NCBI GenBank assembly: GCA_014584345.1 | Contig: JACTNB010000007.1 | Location: 1-64,000 of the forward strand | Reading direction: 5' to 3' | Source: Planctomycetota bacterium | GTDB lineage: Bacteria > Planctomycetota > Planctomycetia > Planctomycetales > Planctomycetaceae | DNA length: 64,000 bases | In this document: positions 26,018-34,735 of the stretch, piece after piece | How positions within the stretch are numbered: the stretch's first letter is position 1 | Layout of the letters: the number at the start of each line of letters is the position of its first letter | The notes under the pieces: model-generated | Told to the model about the DNA's origin: nothing | Databases searched by the model: none | What the model saw: only the letters and a program-made list of their open reading frames with translations | Position numbers and translations under genes: made by a program

Positions 26018-26995
26018 ATGCCCCACGATCTCGCGACCACGAACGGCCAGACGGCCATGATGTATGCTGGGGAAACTCCCTGGCACGGACTCGGAACGAA
26101 GCTCAACGAACCCGCCACCGCCGCCGAGGCGATCGATGCAGCTGGTCTGAACTACCACGTTGATCTCAGGCCAATCGAAACCGACGAAGGAATCCTGGTC
26201 CCGCAGCGGAAGGCAGTCATCAGAACTGACTTGAATCAGGTGTTAGGTGTCGTCGGAAACTCTTACCAACCAGTCCAAAACCATCAGTGCTTCGGCTTTC
26301 TCGACTCTGTTGTTCAGGATGGACAACTACGGTACCACACTGCTGGAGCGTTGGGAAAAGGTGAGAAAGTCTGGATGCTCGCGAAGTTAGATGGCGAAAT
26401 CCGAATCAAGGACTCGGAAGACGTCACCGACAAGTTCCTCCTACTCAGCAATTCCCACGATGGCTCATCTGCACTCAGGGTCTTTTTCACGCCGATCCGT
26501 GTCGTTTGTGCAAATACCCTGGGAATGGCAGAACGGCGAAGTCGGAGGCAAGGAGTCTCCATCATCCATAAAGGAGATCTGGACGCGAAGGTCGGAGAGG
26601 CCCAAGCGATCCTCGGTTTCGCCAAGCGATTCTATGACGACCTGGGGGATCGCATGAACGGCTTGGCGAGGCACTACCCGACTCGGCGTCAACTGGAAAC
26701 CTACTTCTTCATGCTCTATCCCGACAGTGAAGGAACCCAGAGTCGTCGGACAGAAAACATCAGGTCAGAGCTGTTCCGGCTCTTCGAGTATGGACGGGGG
26801 CAAGACATCCCTGAGACAAAGCTCACCACCTGGGCCGCTTTCAACGCCGTGACTGAATTCGTCGACTACCACCGTTCCACCCGTGGTCGCACGGAACAGG
26901 AGCGGGCGAGCCGACGACTCGAATCAGCCTGGTTCGGCTCCGGCAACCACCTCAAATCCGAAGCCTGGAAACTGGCTCTCGAAATGGCGACATAG
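26018..26995 (+). CDS. DUF932 (phage/plasmid-like) protein
   Basis: 325 residues, AAGGAA before the ATG. It matches the DUF932/TIGR03299 family: MMYAGETPWHGLGTKL at the N-terminus, VLGVVGNSYQPVQNHQCFGFLD, VTDKFLLLSNSHDGSSALRVFFTPIRVVCANTL, and an ending WFGSGNHLKSEAWKLALEMAT. Members are found on phages, plasmids and islands; their function is unknown. A strong terminator follows, so it is probably a single-gene unit. Confidence 0.9.
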   Translation: MPHDLATTNGQTAMMYAGETPWHGLGTKLNEPATAAEAIDAAGLNYHVDLRPIETDEGILVPQRKAVIRTDLNQVLGVVGNSYQPVQNHQCFGFLDSVVQDGQLRYHTAGALGKGEKVWMLAKLDGEIRIKDSEDVTDKFLLLSNSHDGSSALRVFFTPIRVVCANTLGMAERRSRRQGVSIIHKGDLDAKVGEAQAILGFAKRFYDDLGDRMNGLARHYPTRRQLETYFFMLYPDSEGTQSRRTENIRSELFRLFEYGRGQDIPETKLTTWAAFNAVTEFVDYHRSTRGRTEQERASRRLESAWFGSGNHLKSEAWKLALEMAT

Positions 26996-27021
26996 CCTTC
27001 AGTCCCACCCATGACAGTCCA

Positions 27022-27072
27022 ATCCCGTTATGATGCTGAGCGACAGATTCAGCACTCATGACGGGATTTTTC
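27022..27072 (+). terminator. Long hairpin terminator that also forms the leader of the next gene
   Basis: ATCCCGT plus TATGA/TGCTGA on the left arm pairs with TCAGCA plus CTCATGACGGGAT on the right (about 17 pairs with one mismatch and one bulge), followed by a T-rich tail. It ends four bases before the ATG of the phosphatase gene at 27076. Confidence 0.8.
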
Positions 27073-27075
27073 TTC

Positions 27076-27762
27076 ATGGAACAAGCACAATCAACAGCAG
27101 GGCGACTCATCGCCATCGGCGACATCCATGGACACGCATTGGCGTTGGAGTCTCTTCTGGAAGCCATCACCCCCGGACCGGACGACACCCTCGTCACGTT
27201 GGGAGATTACATCAATCGGGGACCGGACAGCCGCAAGGTTCTGGGACTCCTGATCGACCTCAGCCACCGCTGCCAACTGATTCCGATCCTCGGCAACCAC
27301 GAGGAGATGATGCTCGACAGTCGGAATAATCCTCATGCGGAACAAAGATGGAAATCTTATGGAGGTGACGCGACTCTTGCTTCCTACGGACCTGACGCCG
27401 GGATCGGTGGCATTCCCCAAGACCACTGGAATTTTCTGCTCACCTGCCAACCGTACTACGAGACGGACCAGTTCGTGTTCACACACGCGAACTATTGCTG
27501 GTACTCCAAGCTCGAAGAACAGCCATCATCACTCCTCCGCTGGCTGTCCTTGGAGGAGTCACCGCCACGTGCTCACCTGAATGGGAAGAAGTTTGTTGTT
27601 GGTCACACACCTGGCCCGATCCGAGACTGTGGGTTCTGCCTCTGCATCGACACAGGCTGTGGATTCGGCGGAAAGTTGTCAGCATTCGATATGAACACCG
27701 GAGACACCTGGCAGGTCGAAGAGGATGGAAATCAGAGTGTTCCTCAACTGACCATCGTCTAA
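27076..27762 (+). CDS. Metallophosphoesterase (PrpA-like protein phosphatase)
   Basis: 228 residues from ATG 27076; an ATG at 27058 lies inside the terminator hairpin and is less likely. Metal-binding motifs in order: IGDIHGH, LGDYINRGPDS, LGNHEEMM, and GHTPGP near the C-terminus, typical of calcineurin-like PrpA/PrpB phosphatases. It should be soluble and hydrolyse phosphoester bonds of proteins or nucleotides. No ribosome site is visible before the chosen ATG, because that space is taken by the terminator. Confidence 0.85.
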   Translation: MEQAQSTAGRLIAIGDIHGHALALESLLEAITPGPDDTLVTLGDYINRGPDSRKVLGLLIDLSHRCQLIPILGNHEEMMLDSRNNPHAEQRWKSYGGDATLASYGPDAGIGGIPQDHWNFLLTCQPYYETDQFVFTHANYCWYSKLEEQPSSLLRWLSLEESPPRAHLNGKKFVVGHTPGPIRDCGFCLCIDTGCGFGGKLSAFDMNTGDTWQVEEDGNQSVPQLTIV

Positions 27763-27851
27763 AAACGCAGAGTTCGCTGGCAGCGTATCACACGACCGAG
27801 TCGGGTATTCAGTTCAGAGACATCAAACTCTGAACGAAAGGAATACCCCCA

Positions 27852-28403
27852 ATGCTCAAGGTCAACGTTGGTCTCAGTCGGAAGGTTTCGCGGGATTACA
27901 ACAGCACCGGGTTCAGCGTGAACCTGGAAGGCGAAGTCTGTGTTCCGTTGGATGATCCCGAAGGGGTCGTCGAGAAGATCAAGGAACTCTACGATCTTGC
28001 TGAGGAGAGTCTGAACCAGCAGGTCGAACGCTACGAAGGTGAGGCAGCGATTTCCAGTCGCGATGAAGCACCTCAAGCTCGACCAACTGCGTCACCATCC
28101 AGATCAGCTAATGAAAATGGTCGTAGCAACGGTTACGAACGCCGCTCATCACCTCCCCAAAACGGCAATGGTCATCGCCGCACTGGTGATGATGGTGGCT
28201 TCACGCCTGCCAGCAACAAACAGATCTCGTATCTGAACAACCTGGCCAAACGACAAGGACTCACCACACCGCAACTCCGTCAACGAGTGGCGGAGATTGT
28301 GGGGCGGGAAGTCGATCTCTATGACCTCTCAAAATCCGAAGCAGGAATCGTGCTGGACGAACTGACCGCTGAGAACACGGTTGCCTCTGGCCGACGTCGG
28401 TAG
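27852..28403 (+). CDS. Conserved island protein with C-terminal nucleic-acid-associated helix module
   Basis: 183 residues. AAAGGAA precedes the ATG. The N-terminal 65 residues (MLKVNVGLSRKVSRDYNSTGFSVNLEGEVCVPLDDPEGVVEKIKELYDLAEESLNQQV) are followed by a disordered Asn/Gly/Arg linker and a C-terminal helical unit SNKQISYLNNLAKRQGLTTPQLRQRVAEIVGREVDLYDLSKSEAGIVLDEL. Such C-terminal units occur in phage and island DNA-metabolism proteins. Exact function unknown. Confidence 0.6.
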   Translation: MLKVNVGLSRKVSRDYNSTGFSVNLEGEVCVPLDDPEGVVEKIKELYDLAEESLNQQVERYEGEAAISSRDEAPQARPTASPSRSANENGRSNGYERRSSPPQNGNGHRRTGDDGGFTPASNKQISYLNNLAKRQGLTTPQLRQRVAEIVGREVDLYDLSKSEAGIVLDELTAENTVASGRRR

Positions 28404-28517
28404 GGCCGCACAGTGGCTTGATCTGTGAGACGTCCATCATGTTGCCGCCCTCCGTTGTCGGGCTTTGTCAGATTTTCATTCACCGTACAGTGCAAAGCAA
28501 AACTTTAGAAAGTTCGC

Positions 28518-28742
28518 ATGGACCCGCAAACCACCTGGGGAGAGATGCTCGATGCTTTGGCAGACGGAGACTTCAAGGCCGCATCCGAAGCAGCCGGAGC
28601 ACTGCTCAACTGGCTCAGGCGAGGTGGCTTTCCTCCTCAACCCCTTACTCGTGTCCTGACTGACGACTGGGATCGCATGATCTGTCAGTTTGTTTGTGGG
28701 CAGGTCCTCGCAACCAGCGGTAAACAGGAGATCAACCAATGA
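28518..28742 (+). CDS. Small conserved island protein
   Basis: 74 residues: TTWGEMLDALADGDFKAASEAAGALLNWLRRGGFPPQPL. It resembles short proteins seen next to Cas4-like genes in planctomycete islands. No catalytic residue is evident. It is translationally coupled (4-nt overlap) to the following nuclease. The 114-bp gap before it has no other feature that I can support. Confidence 0.6.
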   Translation: MDPQTTWGEMLDALADGDFKAASEAAGALLNWLRRGGFPPQPLTRVLTDDWDRMICQFVCGQVLATSGKQEINQ

Positions 28743-29584
28743 AGCAGGAGCCACGTCCGCACTGGAGTTACAGTGCGATCAACCAATACCTCCGCTGTCC
28801 GCTTCAATACTACTTCCAACGGATTCTCAAACTGCCACAGCCAACCGTCAGCAGTGGACTGGTGCTTGGCTCTGCGATCCACAACGCCCTGGCGGTCTAC
28901 CACCAGTATCTGATGGAGAAGAAAGAACCTGTGGAGCAACAGATTCGACAGGCGTTCCTGGAAACCTGGATATTCCGGACAGAAGAACAGAAGGTTGAAT
29001 TCAAGGCAAACGAGTCGCAGGAGAACCTGATCGAACAGGGTCTGGCCTTGCTGAAACTCTACATGGAAGAACCACCACCGCAGAACATCGTGGCCATCGA
29101 GCAACGGTTTCTGGTGCCGCTGCACAACAGCGAGGGGGAATATCTGGAAACCCCGCTGCTCGCCTTCACCGACCTGATCACGAAGGAAGCTGATGTTCTC
29201 AAAGTGACGGAGTTCAAAACTTCGGGACGGTCCTACGGAGACTTCGAGGTCGAAGCGTCCCTGCAAGCAACCTGCTACGTGAACGCAGTCATCGAGACGA
29301 CAGGGCAGATGCCGAAGGTCGAGTATGCCGTTCTGGTAAAAACCAAGACACCGAAACTCCAGCGGCTGAAAACTTCTCGAACCGAGGACGATCTCGGACG
29401 CCTCGGCGATCTAGTCCAGAACGTGGAACGAGCGGTTGCCAACGAGATCTTCTATCCGATCGAAACCCCACTGAACTGCTCGACCTGTTCGTACCGGCAA
29501 GAGTGTCGGGAGTGGAAACCCAAAGGAACGGCAGCAGATGCAGCAATCGACGTCTATGAACTCAACGGAGCGGGAGCATGCTGA
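28739..29584 (+). CDS. Cas4/RecB-like PD-(D/E)XK nuclease with iron-sulfur cysteines
   Basis: 281 residues. It begins WSYSAINQYLRCPLQYYFQRIL, the RecB/Cas4 start with one cysteine, then GSAIHNAL. The nuclease core is LLAFTDLITKE ... VTEFKTSGR, followed by EASLQATCYVNAV. The C-terminus has CSTCSYRQEC, completing the four cysteines of an AddB/Cas4-type 4Fe-4S cluster. There are no other CRISPR genes, so a single-strand DNA exonuclease role in the replication or recombination of the island is more likely than spacer acquisition. Confidence 0.85.
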   Translation: MKQEPRPHWSYSAINQYLRCPLQYYFQRILKLPQPTVSSGLVLGSAIHNALAVYHQYLMEKKEPVEQQIRQAFLETWIFRTEEQKVEFKANESQENLIEQGLALLKLYMEEPPPQNIVAIEQRFLVPLHNSEGEYLETPLLAFTDLITKEADVLKVTEFKTSGRSYGDFEVEASLQATCYVNAVIETTGQMPKVEYAVLVKTKTPKLQRLKTSRTEDDLGRLGDLVQNVERAVANEIFYPIETPLNCSTCSYRQECREWKPKGTAADAAIDVYELNGAGAC

Positions 29585-30351
29585 CCGAACTCGGTGGCAA
29601 AGGAGGCTGCCTCTGTGAACCAGCTCGCAAGGGTGAGCTACGTTGTCCGTTGATCGTACGACCGACCAGCGAGGACGTGGTGACCGGGCACCTGTTCGGA
29701 GTGTTGAAAGCTCTCAATCCACGCTGGTGGCTACCGGACTTGCTCAATCAGGCACTGGGCGAGGAGCGATTCCGCCGTCAGGTGTTTCGGGATCTACGGA
29801 TCGAACTCTGGGAAAAGCAGCGACGCTATCCCCGACAACATCTGAACTGGACCGAGGGATCCACGGAAGTGGACGTCGTCATCACCTGGGAGAACCCCAA
29901 GACGACCGTCTTCATCGAAATGAAGTACGGTTCATCCCTTTCGGCGACCACCATCCACAACAACGGATCGACCGGATTCCCGTCGGACCAACTGATCCGG
30001 AACGCCCGCGTCGGTCTCCGGGAAAACGGCTGGTTTCAGGAGGATGTTCTCTTCCATGGAGAACGACGAGATTTCGTGTTGATCCTGCTCACGCCGACAA
30101 CCGGGAATCCCCTCGTGCAGAAATACCGCGATTCGAGCCAACTCAAGGAGGCCATCCCCGACAGCGAACGGCTGAGCGAACTCCCCAAACTCCCGTTCAT
30201 CGGCGAACTGGGCTACCGGGATGTGATCAACATCCTGAAGCAACAACGTCGCTGGTTCTCGAAGCCGGAACGGACTCTGATTGACGACTTGGAACGCTAC
30301 CTGCAATTGAAACTCAGTCAACTCGGAAAGACCAATGGACATGGTCACTGA
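29578..30351 (+). CDS. Putative PD-(D/E)XK family protein
   Basis: 257 residues overlapping the Cas4-like gene by 7 nt. STEVDVVITWENPKTTVFIEMKYGSSL has the D ... E-x-K layout of restriction-like nucleases (D near 102, E-M-K near 116). The flanking regions (VTGHLFGVLKALNPRWWLPDLLNQALGEE; SDQLIRNARVGLRENGW) are conserved-looking but unnamed. It may cooperate with the upstream nuclease. The nuclease activity is inferred from the motif alone. Confidence 0.6.
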   Translation: MLTELGGKGGCLCEPARKGELRCPLIVRPTSEDVVTGHLFGVLKALNPRWWLPDLLNQALGEERFRRQVFRDLRIELWEKQRRYPRQHLNWTEGSTEVDVVITWENPKTTVFIEMKYGSSLSATTIHNNGSTGFPSDQLIRNARVGLRENGWFQEDVLFHGERRDFVLILLTPTTGNPLVQKYRDSSQLKEAIPDSERLSELPKLPFIGELGYRDVINILKQQRRWFSKPERTLIDDLERYLQLKLSQLGKTNGHGH

Positions 30352-30748
30352 CTCACTGCAACTCCGGCAACAGAAGTTCGAGAACTGGGTGAGAACGATC
30401 AGAGACCCTGCAAGGGAATCATCGGAAGGACTCCGGCGTTTCGAAGCCAAGAACCAACGAGCCATCGCGGAATATGAGATCGCCAGAATCTCAACAGAGT
30501 CTTGGGCGATCAGGATCAACCTGGCCTATCAATGCGGGGACAGCAGCGGCCATGGAGTCCCCTGGTCAACATTTCCCAGTAGAGAACTGTGCATCCACTT
30601 TTTCCTGAGTCTCGCACGACGTCACTTTCAGCCGCCACAACACCCCTTCAGTTCAGACGCACAGCGAGTTTCCCAAAAGGAAATGAGCGAACTTCTTGAA
30701 GACGGTCTGTTCGGATTCAGTGAACCGGCACCCTTTGTTCGGGTATGA
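30335..30748 (+). CDS. Hypothetical protein
   Basis: 137 residues, overlapping the previous gene by 17 nt. It starts MDMVTDSLQLRQQKFENWVRTIRDP and contains ESWAIRINLAYQCGDSSGHGVPWSTFPSRELCIHFFLSLARRHF. No family recognised. Its overlap puts it in the operon 28518-31023. Confidence 0.5.
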   Translation: MDMVTDSLQLRQQKFENWVRTIRDPARESSEGLRRFEAKNQRAIAEYEIARISTESWAIRINLAYQCGDSSGHGVPWSTFPSRELCIHFFLSLARRHFQPPQHPFSSDAQRVSQKEMSELLEDGLFGFSEPAPFVRV

Positions 30749-30786
30749 AGAGAAGTCTCACTTCACTCAACGAAAGGAACCTCACG

Positions 30787-31023
30787 ATGCCCAAGCAAAA
30801 ACAACAGCCCGTCCACGAAATCCGTCTCGGAGCCGTCAAAGCCGCGATCTGGGAGAACGAAACTTCGGTCGGTGTCCGTCACAATGTCACGGTCAGTCGT
30901 CTCTACAAAGATGGCGAAGAATGGCGAAACACAGACTCCTTCGGACGTGACGACCTGCCACTTGTCGCGAAGGTGGTGGATCAGGCTCATAGCTGGATTT
31001 TCGAGTCTGGCACATCAGGTTGA
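30787..31023 (+). CDS. Small conserved planctomycete island protein
   Basis: 78 residues from ATG 30787, with AAAGGA 8 bp upstream; a longer frame from 30745 is rejected. The sequence HEIRLGAVKAAIWENETSVGVRHNVTVSRLYKDGEEW then FGRDDLPLVAKVVDQAHSWI is a recurrent pattern in this phylum. The beta-rich fold with basic residues suggests nucleic-acid binding, but this is not known. Confidence 0.7.
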   Translation: MPKQKQQPVHEIRLGAVKAAIWENETSVGVRHNVTVSRLYKDGEEWRNTDSFGRDDLPLVAKVVDQAHSWIFESGTSG

Positions 31024-31085
31024 CCCTCCTCTGACACAGCTCACCGTCAGACTGGATGGAATCCTATTTTGAAAGACTCAGCAGC

Positions 31086-32126
31086 ATGGCCAAGAAGAAA
31101 GTCTCGCGAAGCAAACCACCGGGACCGGAGGTTTCCAGACGACCGGATCGGGATCGACGAGTTCGACAAAGCGAACGGATGGCACGCATCCTCTCGGTAT
31201 TGAACCTGATCCAGTCACGAGGACGCTACAACGCAAAAGCCATCGCTGAGGAACTGGAGGTTTCGGAACGGACTGTCTTCCGTGACCTCGAAGTCCTGGA
31301 ATTCAGCGGGGTGCCGTGGTACTTCGATGAGCACGACCAATGCTACCGTGTTCGACCGGACTTTCGATTCCCTACGTTGACACTGACAGAAGAGGAAGCC
31401 CTCGGACAAGCACTGGCGACCACGCTCTCAAAAGCTCCCGGTCTGAACGTCGGCAGCGGAGCAGCACCGACCACTCGCAAACTGGCAGCCACTTCCCCGG
31501 AGGAAATCAAAGAGATCCTCGCCGACACGGCAGAAATCATGCAGGTCTTCGACCTGAAGCTGGTTGACCACAGCAAAGCTGATTCCACCATCAAGACCGT
31601 GCAATCGACTCTACTCGAAGGGAAACAACTGACCGGGGTTTATGAAAGCCCCTACGAAGAGGCTCCGGTGAAACTCGTGATCCATCCCTACCGGCTCTGC
31701 CTCATTAAGCGAGCGTGGTACGTCATCGGTCGTCTCGAAGGTGACACTGAAGCGAAGACGCTGCGGGTGGCTCGGTTCAAAACATTACGAATGCTCGACC
31801 AACCAGCTACGGTCCCGGACGACTTCGATCTTCGCCAGCATTTCGGAAATGCCTGGGCGGTCTATCGCGGAGAGACCAGCTACGACATCGAACTGCGGTT
31901 CTCAGCTGAAGCAGCACCGATCGTGACAGAAACGGAGTGGCATCACACTCAACAGGTGAAAAAGCACCGCGACGGCTCCCTCACGATAACATTCACCGTG
32001 GACGGTCTCGAAGAAATCCTGAGGTGGATTCTGACCTGGACGGGACAGGTGAAGATCGTCGAACCGAACGAACTCAGGGAACGGTTCGTGAAGACGCTCC
32101 AAGCCGGGATCTCACTGAATCAATAA
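31086..32126 (+). CDS. WYL-domain transcriptional regulator
   Basis: 346 residues. The start at 31086 (MAKKK) is supported by the paralogue at 36041, which begins the same way. The N-terminal winged helix is RMARILSVLNLIQSRGRYNAKAIAEELEVSERTVFRDLEVLEFSGVPWYFD. The WYL domain holds HPYRLCLIKRAWYVIGRLEGDTEAKTLRVARFKTL, followed by the WYL C-terminal extension (FSAEAAPIVTETEWHHTQQVKKHRDGSLTITFTVDGLEEILRWILTW). WYL regulators sense nucleic-acid or nucleotide ligands and often control defence genes. It probably controls the surrounding cargo. Confidence 0.9.
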   Translation: MAKKKVSRSKPPGPEVSRRPDRDRRVRQSERMARILSVLNLIQSRGRYNAKAIAEELEVSERTVFRDLEVLEFSGVPWYFDEHDQCYRVRPDFRFPTLTLTEEEALGQALATTLSKAPGLNVGSGAAPTTRKLAATSPEEIKEILADTAEIMQVFDLKLVDHSKADSTIKTVQSTLLEGKQLTGVYESPYEEAPVKLVIHPYRLCLIKRAWYVIGRLEGDTEAKTLRVARFKTLRMLDQPATVPDDFDLRQHFGNAWAVYRGETSYDIELRFSAEAAPIVTETEWHHTQQVKKHRDGSLTITFTVDGLEEILRWILTWTGQVKIVEPNELRERFVKTLQAGISLNQ

Positions 32127-32201
32127 TTGGCTGTCCCGCGTCTGTCAGTCCCTTCGGGTAGATAGAGCAGAAACATTCTCTCACCCACAAGGAGCCTACT
32201 G

Positions 32202-32612
32202 ATGCAACGACCGATTATTCTCACGTTCTCTCTGACCTGTCTGTCATTGATTGCCGGGTGCGGTACCGGTCCAACAGGTTCGCAGGCAGCTGCTCAGGCT
32301 TACTTCGACAGCGAATTCCATAAGTGGATCGCCGGACAAGAAAACGAAGTCACGACGATGGACTCTCGCATCAAAAGCCTGCAAGCACCGATCAGCTACG
32401 ACATCCGCAGCATCACCAGTGACGAACCTGATCCCCTCGCATTCGACCGTGCCTCGGAACTTCCCGAGAACTGGAAAGAATGGCCTGCCTACAAGTTCAA
32501 CGTCGCGATCGAGTGGAAATCAGAAGCGGGAACACCGCTGGAGAAAGTGACAACGTACCGCCTCACCTGGAACTCGCACGAGCAGAAGTGGTACGTCGCC
32601 GAGCGATTCTGA
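32202..32612 (+). CDS. Small lipoprotein
   Basis: 136 residues. The N-terminus MQRPIILTFSLTCLSLIAGC has a signal peptide and a lipobox (LIAGC, cysteine at residue 20). The mature part is a small alpha/beta domain ending YRLTWNSHEQKWYVAERF. Function unknown; it should sit on a membrane face outside the cytoplasm. Confidence 0.7.
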   Translation: MQRPIILTFSLTCLSLIAGCGTGPTGSQAAAQAYFDSEFHKWIAGQENEVTTMDSRIKSLQAPISYDIRSITSDEPDPLAFDRASELPENWKEWPAYKFNVAIEWKSEAGTPLEKVTTYRLTWNSHEQKWYVAERF

Positions 32613-32688
32613 ATCTGTTCGATGCCAGCCACTCACCCCAATCTGAGACTGACCCAAGTTGACACACACCACCAGAGAAAGAGAGACG

Positions 32689-32949
32689 ATGACTGAAGAT
32701 CGACGCCCCGGAGACTTCGTGGATGCCCTCGGCAGAGGCCTCGTGATTTACTACACGTTTCCACTGCTCATCATGCTCATAACCATTCTGGGAATGATCG
32801 CCGGTCTGATCCTGGCCACCCCATGCTTCCTCATCCTGTGGAAAACTCCGGAACAGTTCCTGTTCGAACACACGGGACTGTCTCTGGTCTTCTGGGGACT
32901 CGGAACGGTTCTGGTCTTGAAGCGGCTCTTCTTTGCAGGAAACCCCTGA
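32689..32949 (+). CDS. Small membrane protein
   Basis: 86 residues from ATG 32689, behind a GAGAAAGAGAGA stretch. Two hydrophobic segments (YYTFPLLIMLITILGMIAG and VFWGLGTVLVLKRLFF). No family recognised. Longer versions of the frame start at TTG 32659 and lack support. Confidence 0.55.
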   Translation: MTEDRRPGDFVDALGRGLVIYYTFPLLIMLITILGMIAGLILATPCFLILWKTPEQFLFEHTGLSLVFWGLGTVLVLKRLFFAGNP

Positions 32950-33023
32950 TCGCTCTCTCAACCCAAGAGATTCCAGTACAATCAGGACAAAACATCTTCC
33001 CAGGAGCTCACAGAAAACCCGTG

Positions 33024-33407
33024 ATGACCGAAGCCGAACGACTCCAGATTCTCGAAGCTTTCCGTGACGCCATCCAGGCTGATCCACGGATCGTGATCGG
33101 CCCCATCACTGAAGACATCAAATCGACAGGCACAGAAATCTGGATCAACGTTGCTGGTCAACAAGCCTACCTGGGAGCGAATTACAGAGCAGCGATGCTC
33201 ACCACTCAACTCTCCGACTGGTGGATTCCGAGTCGGGACGGAAAACTGACGGAAGACGACCTGGAATGGTTCGAGACAAGAGCCACCCTCGGAAACAACT
33301 GGGAAGAGCGGGAACTCCCCATGTTCAAAGAGGAGAGACGCATCCGGCTGGCTCATAACATCCAGATCGCCACCAACGACGAACTCAAAGATGAGCAGGA
33401 GAATTAA
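33024..33407 (+). CDS. Hypothetical protein upstream of the RNase J-like gene
   Basis: 127 residues from ATG 33024 (GTG 33021 is adjacent). It has a helical start (TEAERLQILEAFRDAIQADPRIVIGP) and a beta-rich middle (TGTEIWINVAGQQAYLGANYRAAMLTTQLSDWWIP). It ends six bases before the next start, so the two are likely one transcript. No family recognised. Confidence 0.55.
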   Translation: MTEAERLQILEAFRDAIQADPRIVIGPITEDIKSTGTEIWINVAGQQAYLGANYRAAMLTTQLSDWWIPSRDGKLTEDDLEWFETRATLGNNWEERELPMFKEERRIRLAHNIQIATNDELKDEQEN

Positions 33408-33412
33408 CACGG

Positions 33413-34717
33413 ATGGAAATCACTGTTCATCGGGGGAGCAAAGAAGTTGGAGGCAACTGCATCGAAGTTCGGAGCGGAGAGACTCGTATCGTCCTGGATA
33501 TCGGGATGCCACTATTTGACGAAGATCGACAGGCCCTCGACACATTCACTCTGAGACGGAAGTCGACAGAAGATCTGAAATCACAGGGCATCCTTCCGAA
33601 CGTACCGGGACTTTTCGACAACGACACTCCATCCCCTGATGCCATCCTGCTCTCTCACGCCCATCTCGATCACACCGGGCTGCTGAATCACGCCCAGGAT
33701 GTTATTCCCATCTATGCCAGTTCAGGCACCAGCAAGATGATGTTGGCGGGAAGTCTTTTCGCTGGTCAAGTGGAACTGCCACGTGAGCGATTCCGGGAAA
33801 TCAAACCCGAAGCACCGGTCACGATCGGAAACTTCACCGTCACCGGTTACGCGGTCGACCACAGCATCTTCGGATGCCTGGCTTTTCTGATCGAAGCGGA
33901 AGGCAAGCGACTGCTCTATAGCGGAGACCTGAGAAGCCACGGTCGAAAACCAGGTATGGGAAAACGCCTGATCGAAGCCCTGAATGACAAGCCCATCGAT
34001 GCAATGTTGATGGAAGGAACTCACTTCGGCTTCCCTGATGGGAACCTCGCAACAGAGTACGAACTGGAAAACGAGATCACAGAGTTGGTGGGGGATTGCG
34101 AAAGTCTGGCCCTGGCATCGTTCTCCCCTCAGCACGTGGATCGACTGGTCGCATTCATCCGAGCCGCCAAGAAATCGGGACGCACCTTCGTAGCAGACGT
34201 TTACACCGCCTTCATCATGCACCTGCTTCAGCATGAGATCCCACTCCCTCAGCCTGAGCCAAACGGCCTGGTCCGTGTCTACGTTCCCCAAACCCTAAAA
34301 CAGTCGAGCCACCGGAAAGGTCGAGCAAAGCAGATCGAACGATTCCGGGAGGCAGAAATCACGCTCGCAGAAATCCGCGAGGCACCGGAGAAATACCTGA
34401 TGGTCTTCCGGGCCTCCATGCTGGATGACTTCGACCGACAGTTCCCTGATCGGACAGCCTGCCTGTACTCACGGTGGCATGGCTATCTGGAACAACCGGA
34501 GTGGAGATCAACTCAGCAAATCCTGGCGAACGCCAACGGCTGCCTGCACGACGTTCATACCAGCGGACACATGCTGTCGGCTGACATTGTCAGCTTCGTG
34601 AACGAGTTGGACCCCAAAACGATCATTCCGGTCCACACGTTCGAACCGGGACATTTCAAGGATTATTTCCACAATGTGACGCAACTGCAGGACGGAGAGC
34701 CCCATCAAGTGGAGTGA
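33413..34717 (+). CDS. RNase J-like metallo-beta-lactamase fold hydrolase
   Basis: 434 residues. It starts MEITVHRGSKEVGGNCIEV, as in RNase J/beta-CASP proteins. The metal motif HAHLDHTGLL is near residue 82; further ligands are in YAVDHSI, YSGDLRSHG and the C-terminal HTSGHMLSADIV and PVHTFEPGHF. It should be a zinc-dependent nuclease or hydrolase acting on RNA. Its presence on the island suggests an RNA-processing component of the cargo. It ends just before the convergent gene at 34736. Confidence 0.8.
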   Translation: MEITVHRGSKEVGGNCIEVRSGETRIVLDIGMPLFDEDRQALDTFTLRRKSTEDLKSQGILPNVPGLFDNDTPSPDAILLSHAHLDHTGLLNHAQDVIPIYASSGTSKMMLAGSLFAGQVELPRERFREIKPEAPVTIGNFTVTGYAVDHSIFGCLAFLIEAEGKRLLYSGDLRSHGRKPGMGKRLIEALNDKPIDAMLMEGTHFGFPDGNLATEYELENEITELVGDCESLALASFSPQHVDRLVAFIRAAKKSGRTFVADVYTAFIMHLLQHEIPLPQPEPNGLVRVYVPQTLKQSSHRKGRAKQIERFREAEITLAEIREAPEKYLMVFRASMLDDFDRQFPDRTACLYSRWHGYLEQPEWRSTQQILANANGCLHDVHTSGHMLSADIVSFVNELDPKTIIPVHTFEPGHFKDYFHNVTQLQDGEPHQVE

Positions 34718-34735
34718 ACGAACTCGAACTATCTG

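Noticed and set aside
28739..29584. CRISPR-Cas system suggested by the Cas4-like gene
   Set aside because: No repeat array and no other cas gene are present nearby.
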